Of a stretch of 64,000 nucleotides of DNA, positions 1-12,114 are shown one piece after another (position 1 is the stretch's first letter; each line of letters opens with the position of its first letter). Origin of the DNA: Vespula vulgaris (lineage: Eukaryota > Arthropoda > Insecta > Hymenoptera > Vespidae); the NCBI RefSeq assembly GCF_905475345.1, contig NC_066595.1:2035001-2099000 (forward strand). Reading direction: 5' to 3'. A program made the position numbers and the translations under genes. The notes under the pieces are model-generated. The model saw only the letters and a list, made by a program, of their open reading frames with translations, did no database searches and was not told where the DNA came from.

Positions 1-1418
1 TTCGAAAGTACCGATATAAATAAGGTTGCTTTGAAAAAAAAGAAAAAAAAACTGAACAAAATTTACAAAATTAAGCATCAACCTTCGAATTGTACACGCG
101 CGATAGAACGAGCGAGGTCAGCACGTAAGGAACTATCTAGAAAGATAGATTTGGCTCTGGGCTTGGTTTCGTTCGCCAAGGTCGTGCACACAAATGACGT
201 CAGAGATCATTGACATCTGGGGGCTCGACCTCGTCTTCGTCTTCTTCGTCCTCTTCTTCTCCCTTAGGCGTTCCCCTTTACTTCGCCACCTTGTTGTCAT
301 TCGTTCTTATATCACACACACGCGCACACACATGCAGATATACAACACACCTTTTAAACGTCTCTTTTTTCTTCCATTTAACTCCCTTTTTCGCTTTAAT
401 TATTTCCACCTTGCTAGTATCATTGATGTCTGGGGAGGGAAGAAAAAAATGGCATCGATTTACTCGCCGTCGATAAAAAAGGAATTCTCTTTTATCGACG
501 AGTAACCCCGAACGAACAAATAATTCCTATATAGTTTTATTTTTACATCGACTCCATATTTAATCTAACTCGTATTACTCTTTCTCTTTTTCTGTCTCTC
601 GTTACAAGATACGTGCGTGCGTGCGTGTGTATATGTGTATGTATGGGTAGATATATGTATCGATAGGTCGACCGTATATTTGCTTGACTAAGAGAATTGA
701 CGAAAGGTCTCTTTTTTCGAAATAGGTTAACGCCGTCGTAACGTATCGTCGAACTAGTATTTAACAAATAGATAGAGAGAAAAAGAGAGATAGTGATACG
801 AGCAGACACACAGTACACGATTCTTCTTCTTCTTCTTATCAAGGAGAGTTACGTAAAAGAGTACCGAAATTCGATGATTCTTCCCTCGGAACCAACCGAC
901 CCTGACTTCCCAACATAACACGTGTAAATACTTGTAGTACTTCGTTGCCTCGTACACTCGAGCTCAAGGACAATCACGATATAGTCACTATATCCAGCTG
1001 GTTCATTCTTTTGGGAGTCGACTATATCTATTCCTCGTTGTGTTGCATTATCTCCATTCTTCATTGATGCGCACTCTTTTCATATTTTCTCTCAATTTCG
1101 ACCAATTTTTGCGTTACATTTGGATATACGTGTATATATTAAACTACAAACGAGTTCGAACAATATACATACGTACATACACACGTACGTTCATACATTC
1201 ATTCGTACACATTCATTCATTCATTCATTCATTCATTCATTCATTCATTCATTCATTCATTCATTCATTCATACATACATATACGTATACACGCACAAAA
1301 ATCTAGGTGTATATATATATTTTTTTTTCTCGTAATATTTAGCGTATAGTTAGATTAAGGTAGATTCCACGGAATAGACTCTGACGTGGTGTCGCATTTG
1401 AAGGTTTTATGTGCACAG
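1..1418. other. Upstream of first visible roadkill exon; probable intron
   Basis: No coding exon is supported here. The stretch ends in a splice acceptor (cag at 1416-1418) that opens the first visible roadkill exon, so at least its right part is intron. The roughly 26 N-terminal residues expected for this family were not found, so the start exon is probably off the left edge. The rest is A+T-rich with short CA, GT and TTC tracts and an ATTC microsatellite. Short open frames here are low-complexity and some start with non-ATG codons. Confidence 0.6.
1211..1272. repeat. (ATTC)n microsatellite
   Basis: About 15 near-perfect tetranucleotide units. They make low-complexity Ile-His-Ser reading frames that are not genes. 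Confidence 0.95.
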
Positions 1419-1987
1419 GTGAAGGTGGTCAAATTCAGCTACATGTGGACGATAAATAACTTCAGCTTCTGCCGCGAGGAAATGGGAGAAGTTCTCAAGT
1501 CGTCCACTTTTTCGGCGGGAGCCAACGATAAATTGAAATGGTAAGAGATTTGGATGTGTGTGTATGTGTATTCGTGTGTTCGTGTGGAGGAAGGGCGAGG
1601 AGGAAAGAGAAAAAAGAAAGAAAGAAAAAAAGAAACATTAACAATGAATTAACAGTACGTTATTCATGTCGATTTTTAATTCTTATCGACGAGTCTAACA
1701 ATGATTCGATGATTATTTTTTTTTTAATGAAGATAAAAAGAAATAAAGGAAGAAAAAAAAAGGAAAAGACAAACAAATTTGTATATCTCGTTCAATATAA
1801 TATATTATATATTATTATTGTAAAGCTCTATGAAGCTATTTAAATGAATAAAATTGTTTAAGATTCTTTGCATTGCATACGATCGTTTATTCTTTCTTTT
1901 TTTTTTCTCTCTCTATTTCAATCATTTTAGCCGCAGTAATTTATTTCTCTTTGATATATCAAATGCTGATTGTTATTGGAAGAATTT

Positions 1988-2049
<62 letters not shown>

Positions 2050-4372
2050 AGGAAAAAAGAAAAGACGTAAATGGACACAATAAAGTTAACGTTGATTCCT
2101 TTTAGGTGCCTAAGAGTGAACCCTAAGGGTCTGGACGAGGAGAGCAAAGACTACCTGTCCCTGTACCTCCTTCTTGTTTCCTGCAATAAATCAGAAGTCA
2201 GGGCAAAGTTCAAATTTTCTATTCTTAATGCCAAAAGGGAAGAAACCAAAGCAATGGGTAAGTCGAACGGAATGAATAATTGCATAAACGAAATATATAC
2301 GTATATTAAAATGAAAAAGTTGTGTCAATTAAATCGACAAATTTTGATCGATTATATACCCCGAATGCAATGCAGGGTATTTTAAAGATTCTCGACGAAG
2401 TTTGTCGATCGATCGATGTTCGGTTATACGATCGAATGAAAAAAAAAAGAAAAAGAAACAAAAAGAACGTTTGAATTAGTATATAATGTGTAAAAAAAAA
2501 AATAAAAAAAAATAAAAAATATATCTGATTTTTTTTTTGCTTTCAGAGAGTCAACGAGCGTACAGGTTCGTTCAGGGTAAAGATTGGGGCTTTAAAAAGT
2601 TCATTAGGAGAGATTTTCTATTGGACGAAGCCAATGGACTCTTACCGGACGATAAACTCACGATATTCTGTGAGGTATATACCTTTGTATGTTAATTATA
2701 TATACTTGTTTTAATCAAAACCACGATTATAACGATAAAACCACTGACGATATTATTTATCGTTTTAGGTCAGTGTGGTCGCAGACAGTGTTAACATTTC
2801 CGGACAAAGTAACACGATACAGTTCAAAGTACCGGACTGTCGACTACCCGACGATCTTGGTCTTTTATTTGAAAACCAAAAATTCAGCGACGTCACGCTG
2901 ACCGTTTGTGGAAGAGAATTTCAGGCGCACAAAGCCATTCTCGCGGGTAAGCATGGCTAATTAAGGACAAGAGATCATTTGTAGAAAAATCAAGAAAAGA
3001 ATAAATTAATTTAAGATTAGTTTTGAAACGTCTACGAAATTGCTATCTCGTTGATATTTTTCATTTCTGTATCGTATTGATGAACTTCTTCGTAGAAAAG
3101 TGATCTACCATTGACGCGAGTACACCGCAAACGTACTTTGTAGATCGTTTAATCGTTTCATTCGTAGACGCATCGTGAATCATCCCATCAATTACTCCAT
3201 AGGGCACACTCTAGATCATTGAATCGTTTTATTCACAGACACTTTATGAATCATTGACGAATTATTCCATATAGACACACTCTAAATCATTGAATCGTTT
3301 TATTCACAGACACTCCATAGATCATTGACGAACTACACACTTCACAGAAACGTGTCGTAAGAATACGGAGATCGTCGAATCGTTATACTCGATGTTACGA
3401 TTACAAAAAAAAAGAAAAAAAGAAAAGAAAAAAGTACAGAATCGAAGCAATAATTTAAAATGTCTACGGAGTGACTCGTCAACGTTCGAGTTTCTATCAT
3501 CGATGAACTTGTACATCACGATATACTGTAAATCATTGAATCGTTTTATTCGCAGATCCGGACGAACTATTTGTAGATCATTGACGAACTATTTCATAGA
3601 CATATCGTAAAAACGTAGATCATCGACGAATCATTAAATCTTCGAAAAAAAAAATATTAATTGAATTTTTTTTTTTTTTTTTTACTTTAGCACGAAGTCC
3701 CGTTTTTTCGGCGATGTTCGAACACGAGATGGAGGAGAGGAAACAAAATCGGGTGGACATCACCGACGTGGATCACGAAGTACTGCGGGAGATGTTAAGA
3801 TTTATATACACCGGCAAAGCGTCGAATCTTGAAAAAATGGCGGACGATCTTTTAGCAGCGGCGGATAAGTATGCTCTCGAGAGGCTAAAGGTAATGTGCG
3901 AGGAAGCACTTTGCGGGAGTTTGGCCATTGAAAATGCAGCGGACATTCTTATACTCGCCGATTTACATAGTGCTGATCAACTTAAAGCCCAAGCCATAGA
4001 TTTCATTAATACGTAAGTATCTTTATGTAAATTTACGAATGCATTTGAAATATTACGAGCAATAAATAAAATAAATAAAATAAATAAAATAATAACAAAG
4101 TAAAATATTGAAATATTATACAAGTGGTTTTGTTACTTTTCTAATCTTTTTTTTTTTCCTTCTTTTTTTATTTTTTTTTTTTTTAAGCGATCATATAATC
4201 CAACCATTCTGATTCTTAATTGTTTAGACATGCGACGGACGTGATGGATACAGCGGGATTTAAATCCATGGTAAATTCCCATCCGCATCTGATAGCCGAA
4301 GCCTTCCGTGCGTTAGCCACTCAACAAATTCCACCTATCGGACCACCAAGGAAACGAGTGAAACAGAGCTGA
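1419..4372 (+). CDS. rdx: Roadkill / speckle-type POZ protein (SPOP), Cullin-3 substrate adaptor; 5' partial
   Basis: Exons 1419-1540, 2106-2257, 2547-2674, 2769-2946, 3691-4012 and 4228-4372 join in frame to 348 residues plus stop; about 26 N-terminal residues are missing to the left. Order: MATH domain (residues ~1-140, with FSYMWTINNF and the YRFVQGKDWGFKKF segment), BTB/POZ domain (~160-280, with [21 protein letters not shown]), BACK/3-box region, and a basic C-terminal nuclear signal (PPRKRVKQS). In this family the MATH groove binds substrates and the BTB/3-box recruits Cullin-3; in flies it turns over Ci/Gli in Hedgehog signalling. Sequence resemblance to human SPOP is very high over the whole length, so the call is secure. 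Introns are small; the fourth (2947-3690) carries a minisatellite. Confidence 0.95.
1991..2044. repeat. (TA)n microsatellite in roadkill intron
   Basis: About 27 TA units just before the acceptor of the exon at 2106. Confidence 0.95.
3143..3640. repeat. Degenerate 71-bp minisatellite in roadkill intron 4
   Basis: The phrase atcattgaatcgttttattc recurs at 3215, 3286 and about 3534, with a degenerate copy near 3150. The two clearest copies are 71 bp apart. Each copy carries a related tail (cattgacgaa, ccatagac). The copies have diverged, so this is an old tandem expansion. Confidence 0.8.
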
Positions 4373-4680
4373 AAGCAATCACCCCTTACTCCGGGCACAA
4401 CATCCACGTCGCCCCCACCACTTCTACATCCTTCATGACTTTTGTGTACAGTGATGATTACGAGGTAGTGCTAAATAAATGTTTCCTAGTGTGCGGCAGC
4501 TACTGGTCCAACTTACGACGATAAATGCAACAAGAACAAAATGAAAACAGCATATACATTATACATACACGCGCGTATAAACACATACACACATACACAA
4601 CAAACATATAAATACACTCGTACATATACACATACATATATAACATATATTCGTTGTGTGAAAGAAAAAAAATGGCCGCC

Positions 4681-4728
4681 GTCGTCGTCGTTGTCGTCGT
4701 CGTCTTCGTCGTCGTCGTCATCATCATC
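4681..4728. repeat. (GTC/TCA)n trinucleotide array
   Basis: Imperfect GTC repeat passing into ATC, immediately downstream of roadkill. Confidence 0.9.
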
Positions 4729-5045
4729 TCAGAGAGTGAAGAGAGAGGAGGATGAGAGGAAGGGGAGAGGGGAGGGGAGATCTATCTTACACTCGTTTAT
4801 TCTGATTTCTGTGTCAGTGAAAAGTGTGCGTGCGTCTTATTGTTAGACAGTGATTATAAAGGAAAGAAAAAGAAGAAGAAGAAAAAGAAGGAAAATAAAA
4901 TTAAATTAAAATAAATTAAATTAAATTAAAATAAATTAAAATGTACTTGGACGATGATGAATGCAAAGCTCGATAAACGACGATGAAGTAAAACGAAGAT
5001 GTAGAAAACGACTCGAGAGAGAAGCAAGGAGAATGTTGTATCATC

Positions 5046-5126
5046 CTCGCTGTCGTCGTTGTGTAGTTGTCGTCATCATCATCATCGTCGTCATCGTTAT
5101 CGTCGTCGTCGTCATTGTTGTCATCG

Positions 5127-5158
<32 letters not shown>

Positions 5159-5210
5159 TCGTCATCGTTATAGTCATCGTCATCGTCATCGTCATCGTTA
5201 TCGGTATCGT
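5046..5210. repeat. Imperfect (GTC/ATC)n array
   Basis: About 160 bp of interleaved GTC and ATC units that produce poly-Ser, poly-Val/Ile and poly-Asp/Thr frames. Confidence 0.9.
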
Positions 5211-5289
5211 CAATGCTCGGTCCTACCACATCTACTATTGACTGTACACTCCCATGCGATGAACGGTGTATTTTCACGAACGAAGCCAA

Positions 5290-5423
5290 TTACTACTACA
5301 CTACTACTACTACACTACTATTACTACTACTACTACTATTCCTACTACTACTACTATTACTATTCCTACTACTACTACTACACTACTACTATTACTACTA
5401 CTATTACTACTACTACTACTACT
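5290..5423. repeat. (CTA/TTA)n trinucleotide array
   Basis: About 130 bp of ACT/CTA units with regular ATT interruptions. Confidence 0.9.
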
Positions 5424-5716
5424 TTCTCCAGTCTTCAAAACGTATCGACGTTATACGACGATGATGATTATCCGTCGGCACGAATGTGCTGCGAAACGAC
5501 CACAGCTGTCGCATCATTTACTCTCTGTTTAGAACTTTTATCGATAATTTACGTTTTCTTCCTTGTTGCTGGTAACGTGACAAAAAAAAGAATAATCTGT
5601 CTGAAAGAAAGAGAGAAAGAGAGAGAGAGAAAGGGAGAGAAAAAGAGTAGTGGACGAAATGGAAAAACTGGAGCAGTCAGAGAGGGAAGGACATTAAAAA
5701 ATGAGAGAGAAATTTG

Positions 5717-5770
5717 GATGAATGAATGAATGCATGAATGAATGAATGAATGAATGAATGAATGAATGAT
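5717..5770. repeat. (GAAT)n microsatellite
   Basis: About 13 GAAT units with one TGCA interruption. Confidence 0.95.
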
Positions 5771-6605
5771 GAACGAGAGAATAAGAGAGAGAAAAAGAAA
5801 ATGAGAAAGATAGAAAGAGAAAGAGAGTGAGAAAAGATTTCAATGAAATAAGATGAAAGGTAACAGACCGATAAATTGAAAGATACATAAAAGAGTGAAC
5901 AAAATTGAGAAAGAATTTAAAAGAAAGGACCAAGCCGGAATTGGACTACACTCGGCTGCTGTTATTTTACCACAATTGCTATGCACGAAGGAAGTTGTGA
6001 TAGACGTCGCGACCCTCCCCGATCCCAAACGATTTTAAAATATTTTGTGTTCCTTTGTTAGACACGGATCAAACGATATGTCCCACCCCCTCCTCTGTCT
6101 GCCATGCAGCAAATTAACGGATGGTTAGATACTTTGTTTATATCGATAGTGATTTTTTTCTTTTAATTTCTTTTTTTTTTTTTTAATTATCATTAGTTAT
6201 ACGAAAGGAAAAAAAAAAGAAAGAAAGGCGTCAAATTCTCTTCCATTATGGAGAAATGATTCTAGTTAGCGTTTTTTATGATCTCTTTCTCTTTAACACA
6301 TACGATTACAATTACTACTATGATTACTATTAATGCTACGCAATCTGTGCCCTCTCCTATCCCTGCTTATATTTTTGTACATTTTTTTTCTCAGCTAAAT
6401 TGATCGTTCTTTATATTTTTTAGTCCTTGCATCCAATCAACCATTTTCCCTTCTTCTTCTTCTTCTTCTTCTTCTTCTCCTATGTCTCGTCTAATTCTGT
6501 TTTTTCCGTTTCCTCTTTAACTCAAGTCCATTTCTTTCCAAAGGATTAAGGCACAGTTTGTTTTGTTTTCTCAAGTATTGCATAGTAGCTAAAGTGATAG
6601 ATTGA

Positions 6606-6641
<36 letters not shown>

Positions 6642-6668
6642 TATTATATTATTATTATTATTATTATT
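6606..6668. repeat. (ATT)n microsatellite
   Basis: About 20 ATT units with two TA slips. Confidence 0.95.
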
Positions 6669-6931
6669 GTATTAAATTTAAGGTTGTCCATAATTTATCA
6701 AGTCCTGTGTTGATTATTATAAAAAAAAAAAAAATGTCTATATCGTTCATGTGCCCAAGAATACGTGTATTAATTAAAAATGTTACGATAAAGTATCAAA
6801 GAGAGATGATAAAAACTTTATTAGGTATTATGAATGAGGTGGTAAAGCAAAAAAGAAAATTGAAAATTGTATAAATAAACGTTAGTCAATTATAGTAATG
6901 AAATATTCATTGTTTTTTGTGTAACAAATTA

Positions 6932-6934
<3 letters not shown>

Positions 6935-6983
<49 letters not shown>

Positions 6984-7034
6984 TACTACTACTACTACCG
7001 CTATTACTACTACTACTACTACTACTACCACTAT

Positions 7035-7076
<42 letters not shown>

Positions 7077-7197
7077 ACTACTACACTACTACTACACTAC
7101 TCTACTATTCTACTACTACATTACTACTACTACCACTACTACTACCACTACTACTGCTACTACTGCTCTACTACACTACTACTACTACTACTACTAT
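6935..7197. repeat. Compound (ATT)n-(CTA)n array
   Basis: About 260 bp of pure ATT followed by CTA units with CAC and TCT interruptions. It is the longest trinucleotide array in the window. Confidence 0.95.
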
Positions 7198-9005
7198 ACT
7201 ATCATCAAATTGCAAAATCACGTGGTTAAAATTTTTCTTTCTCGGTTTCTTTTCTTTCTTTATCTTTTTTTCTTTTTTTTTCTTTTTAATAACAAAAGGA
7301 CATAAGTAGATTCGTCACGCGTACCTGATCATTATAATTTTATTTTTGAAATTTTTAAACGAGAAAGAAATAAAAATTCCATTTCATTGACTTTCTCAAT
7401 AATATCAAAAAAAAAAAACTATGTGTGTTCGATTTACGAATGTATTTCTTTTATTATTATTTTTTTCTCTCTTTCTTTTTTTATCTTGCGAATCGAAATA
7501 AAGCGTGTAGACACCTTTCGTTTTACGTTTGATAACGCTTATGTCCTATTGTTAAAATGCTTAGAAAAAAAATCGAATTATGGGCAACCAGCGGCAAACA
7601 ATAATCATCATTTAGTACTGTACTGGCTTCCTGATCCTCCGATCTAGTTTTACCAATCGTTTTAAATACGAATACTTACCATTAACATTAACAATGAGGA
7701 TGATTAATGCCATACATGTTCTGTGATAAGACCACTGTAATTACTGCAACCGTGTATCATTGCTCCCCTTCTCTCTAGACTCTCTGATGATCTTGGCAGC
7801 CAGTGAAATACATTTGTTAAGTAAACGATCATTATATCCGGGCAGTCCCAAATCTAGCATATTCGAAAGATATCCTTCGATTTTAAGCTTTTTACTGTAC
7901 ATATCTACTGTATTTTATAAGGACTGAAACCGACATGTATAAGCATACTTTTACTGTATGATAAAACCAGCATAATTTATTATATTTTACAGACTGTGCT
8001 AAACTCATGTTCCTTAAAAAAAAAAAAAAAAAAAAAAAAGAAAAAAATGAAAAAAGTGAAAAAGGGAAAAAAGACAAAAAAGAGAGAGAGAGAGAGAGAG
8101 ATAGAGGAAAGAGAGAGACGACAAAAAAATAATAAAAAAGAAACCAGTGTGGGGACGCTTTAATAAATGAAATATAATAATTTAAAAAGAAAAAAAAGAA
8201 AAAAAGAGAGAAACAGAAAGAGAAAAAATTACGTCGAGAATTAGTACGATTTAGACGCGTCAAAGATTTTTTTATCTTGATGCATATTTGTTGTATTCAT
8301 TACGGCGATAATGATTACAATCGCATCAAGTTCAGAGAAATCTTACGGAAATATAGTTAAGACTTTTCCACAGTTTTTTACACGATCGTCCTTTTGAAAG
8401 CCATAGATTGATAAGGCTTAAACAAAGAAAGCAATAGAAGAACGAAATATGATAAGAGATTTTGAGGAACAGATTTTGGCCGTTCTCGCTCACACTTTTT
8501 AGAAAATCCACGTCCATTTTGCGAAAACTATCTTTGGGACTGTGCGGCGATTACTCGTGGAACTTGTGACGTTGAATATTTCTTTACTTCTTCTTTTTTC
8601 TTTGTTTTTTCCTCTTTTTTTTTTTTTCCTTTTTTTTTCCTCTTGAAAAACTACTATTAATCTGTATGACAATTTAAAGAAAGAAAAAAAAAATAACAAT
8701 AGATATTCGATTCTTTGAACCAATTCGCAATAAGATTCTATGAGCGTATGACTGCATAATTTGATAAACTAAGTACAAGTAAGACAAGTGTTACCTCATC
8801 ATGGAATTCAGCACATTCGTGTCACATTAGCTACCACTGCATCGCTGTTTGGTACACTTCCATTGTATGTTGCATTTAAATTCAAAGACTTTTATAAGAA
8901 TGGTCCAACAGTGGTAATCGTTTTTAGTGCACGAGTGCTGTTCATCAAACCCAGCTCATACAGACATTCATTTTTCCATTTACTTTAAGTCATTGCACCA
9001 CATCA

Positions 9006-9011
9006 AATAAA
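9006..9011 (+). terminator. AATAAA poly(A) signal, candidate distal end of roadkill mRNA
   Basis: A canonical hexamer lies at the end of a less repetitive stretch (8720-9000) and is the last good plus-strand signal before the HYPK gene on the opposite strand. Confidence 0.4.
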
Positions 9012-9540
9012 TGACATTTTCATTATATAATTATGTGAATTTTGCGTGAGTTTCATTACCCTTTACAACATTGCAGTAAATTTATAATGGATCTCTATGT
9101 TCATTTCTTTTTTTTTTTTTTTTTTTTTTTTTTTTATCACAAAGTCTAAGTTCTTGTGCTAATAAAAAAAAGGGGCAATGACAAAAGATTTTGGTACGAT
9201 TAACTTACATTACGTTAGTTTGTCAGGATCAGAAATATTCTCCAATAACGTAAGATACCAAATGTATACTTGATAGAGATAAAATATTTCTTTAAAAAAT
9301 TGTAAATGTGGATAAAGTGCAAGTAAAGTTAGAATTTCGTATCGACTATAAAAATATTTTATGCAGGCTAATAAGAATTCGTAAATCTCTAAATATGTGT
9401 ACGTTCGTATGTGTTTCAATCTATCTCTGAAATATTTGGAAAGATAATCCATTTTTGTAAAAGATTATCAATTGAAAGGAGAACATTCATTGCTGCGTAT
9501 CGACATATAAGGTATGTTTGTATTATCATTTATATATGTG

Positions 9541-9573
<33 letters not shown>

Positions 9574-9861
9574 ATATTAAATATTAAACTTATTAAATAG
9601 TCTCATAGTTATATTATTATCAATAATAAAATAAACTAATTTGACAATAAATGTTGCAGATATTCGCTCATATATCTATAACTTACACAGAGAAGAAATT
9701 ATTGGGGAATTAAGAAATATAATGTCGCATAGGTACGATGTATATTTTGTAAGTTATATTAATAAATATTAATTATTGAAACTCTCATAGCAATCTCTAT
9801 CTTGTATATTTTACAATGGAATTTGAAGTAATGAGATTTTTGTGCTAATTGCACCGTTCAG

Positions 9862-10583
9862 TCAGTTCGTAAGTGTAATCAGAGCTTCCACAACGTCTCC
9901 CCTATGTTCTCTGAGCGTTTGTTCAGCTAAATTACGATTTATTTCCATTTCCTTCATCTGAAATAGCAAGGATGACTCTTTGTAAAGTATTTCACGACGC
10001 AATGGGAGGTGTTAGATAATATAGATAAAAAAAATGTTTGACGCAGTGCGGTTCCTTACAATGAGATCAACATCTTCTTTTTTGATCGAAACCTTAAGAA
10101 GTTCTTTCTCCTTTGCTTTCTTTTCAGCAGCTTCTTTATTACGACGATCACCAATTATACTGAGTGCCTGTTACAAATTTGTTAACTTTTCAATGTTACA
10201 GTATAGAACGAATGCTTTCTAAAGTCTTTTTATAGGTTAGCTTTGTTGTTCTTCTTGATTTATATATCACGTTAAAACAAACTTACGTTTCGCACGTATA
10301 TTAAAATAACGGAGATTAGAATATGAGGTTAGTTGGTATATATTTGTCGATATTTACAAATTCATTAAAGAAATCATAATAAATTATAGTAAAACACGTG
10401 GATGAAAATGATTAAAAGAAAACTTACGCATGAAAATCCGTCCGACGAGGATATTTCCTTTTCCTCCGCATAATCGGTAACTCTTTCCAAATCTGCAGCA
10501 CCGCTGTCATATTTAGCTGCCTTTTTCTGTGACTTTTCCTGTTGCTGTTCATCCGAATCTCCATTTACATCTTCATCCGCCAT
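9862..10583 (-). CDS. HYPK: Huntingtin-interacting protein K (HYPK)
   Basis: Three exons read on the minus strand: 10428-10583, 10060-10167 and 9862-9957, all phase 0, giving 119 residues (human HYPK is similar in size). The N-terminus is acidic and Gln-rich. It is followed by the family signature YDSGAADLERVTDYAEEKEI, then SIIGDRR, a Lys/Glu-rich helix, VSIKKEDVDLI, and a C-terminal UBA-like domain ending REHRGDVVEALITLTN. HYPK associates with the NatA N-terminal acetyltransferase and ribosomal nascent chains and suppresses aggregation. The ATG at 10583 is chosen because MADED matches an acidic start; an in-frame codon at 10610 would add nine residues. It lies tail to tail with roadkill. Confidence 0.95.
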
Positions 10584-12114
10584 GTTTAGTTTTTTCACAG
10601 CATACTTCAAGTTTATTCAAAAAATTTTCCTTACACGACCGCGTTATATCATACCACAAACGAAATATACAATAGAATGAACATCACACTAAGATGATAT
10701 AACTATCAAACTGTATTATCGACGGTAGATACTTTGTAACGAATCAGTGGCGACCTCTTGGATAAAAGTGCCAAATAAAATTAAATTTCAATTGTAATGA
10801 TTAAATTCGAAGTATGTAATAATTGTATTAAACAATTAATATATAATTTCTTATTTCAAAACAATAAAACATAAATCGTTAATTTATTATCTATTTTTAG
10901 TCATATCATCAGTTATCATATATCATTGAGAATATTCGAAAGATTTTAATAATAAATACATTCTCTTTTGTATTTCGTTAAAATGTAATTCAGTTTATTG
11001 TTAGATTGGCAAACATCTTACGATCACTCTTGAAATTATTATTATTAAAAGTTCTTCTTATAGAAACGCTGACTATATATGTATGTATATATATATACCA
11101 TATGTTATATGTTATGCACATGCTCTTTGATCTCATCCACCCTTCTCTCTTTCTCTCTCTCTATTTATGAATTCGCATTCCATAGAGATTCTTGGACACG
11201 TCAACAATGTATCTGTCATGTAACATTCACGTAATTCAATTCGCATACTTCCTTTTCATATTGTGTCGACGTTAATCTAGTTGAATCTTTGTATATAGTA
11301 ACCTTACACGACGAGATCCGGGCAAGCGATATTATTCGCGATGCAAAAGATATTTATATATATTCTTTTCTTTTTCTTTTTATCGTACGCGAATATTCCA
11401 TAACTTCATATCTAAAATTATATAATGTGGAAGTTTAAATATTATTTAAATATTATCTATATATGAAACTTGATTTACCAATTATAACTATATACTTTTT
11501 CTTTCTTATAATTTTTTTATTTCTACTACATTAAGTATAATATACAATTAAGAAAACATAATAAAAATTTTCGTTATTCTTATCTCCTTAAGCGTAATGA
11601 ACCTAGTCATAAAGCAGAAGAGAGAGAAAAAAAGAAAAAGAAAAAAAACTTCGGAGACGAAGTAACAAAGAATTTCTCGACTTAACGTGAGATTAAAATA
11701 AAATAAAACAAATTACACGTACATACATATACGTATACATACATATGTGCGATATATAAGATTAATTATTACGTTCGGTATAACAGTGATACAAAAGAGA
11801 TATATTAGAATCTAATAAAAATTATTTTATGATAGATTTTTACAAGATTTAAACGCTACGATTTATTCATAGAAATATTCAAGTTACATCAGCAAGTTAT
11901 ACATTTCTGAAAAGATATTATTACAAAATAAGGAAGCTTAATGTAAAAAAAAGAAAAAAAAAGAAAAAAACAGAGGAAGAAGGAGAAAAAGAAAATATAG
12001 ATAAAGGATTAGGCGAATAACGGGATGATGAAATCGGGCGTAATGGTGTCGTGTTAGCAAAGATTAGATTTAAGATTAGCATGAACGACACATTCTAACA
12101 ATCGATAATTTCTC
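10584..12114. other. HYPK-DNAJC9 spacer; no gene seen
   Basis: About 1.5 kb of A+T-rich DNA. The left part should hold the HYPK promoter and the right part the DNAJC9 3' UTR, since both genes read leftwards. No coding-like stretch is visible. Confidence 0.6.

Larger units (their letters stand above)
4373..9030 (+). other. Probable long 3' UTR of roadkill, packed with simple repeats
   Basis: After the roadkill stop there is no further recognisable gene on either strand for about 5 kb. AATAAA signals occur early (4474-4479) and late (9006-9011), so alternative polyadenylation is possible. The stretch holds GTC/ATC, CTA, GAAT and ATT arrays, several poly-A/T runs, and less repetitive islands near 7790-7990 and 8720-9030. 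A Pumilio-type TGTACATA lies near 7899. The long frames within it are runs of one or two amino acids. The extent of the transcript is inferred. Confidence 0.5.

Noticed and set aside
31..213. A Lys-rich frame at the left edge
   Set aside because: It starts from TTG, begins in a poly-A run and resembles no family; it is more likely intron or upstream DNA.
5067..5729. A 220-codon plus-strand open frame downstream of roadkill
   Set aside because: It is poly-Ser, Arg/His and Tyr/Thr runs produced by GTC, ATC and CTA arrays; the overlapping frames are equally open.
6917..7309. A 130-codon Leu/Thr/Tyr-rich frame
   Set aside because: It is a translation of ATT and CTA microsatellites; the frame has no coding complexity.
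8788..8988. A 66-codon plus-strand frame near the probable end of the roadkill transcript
   Set aside because: The composition is not clearly low-complexity, but no homology, splice context or start support is visible; it is better explained as 3' UTR.
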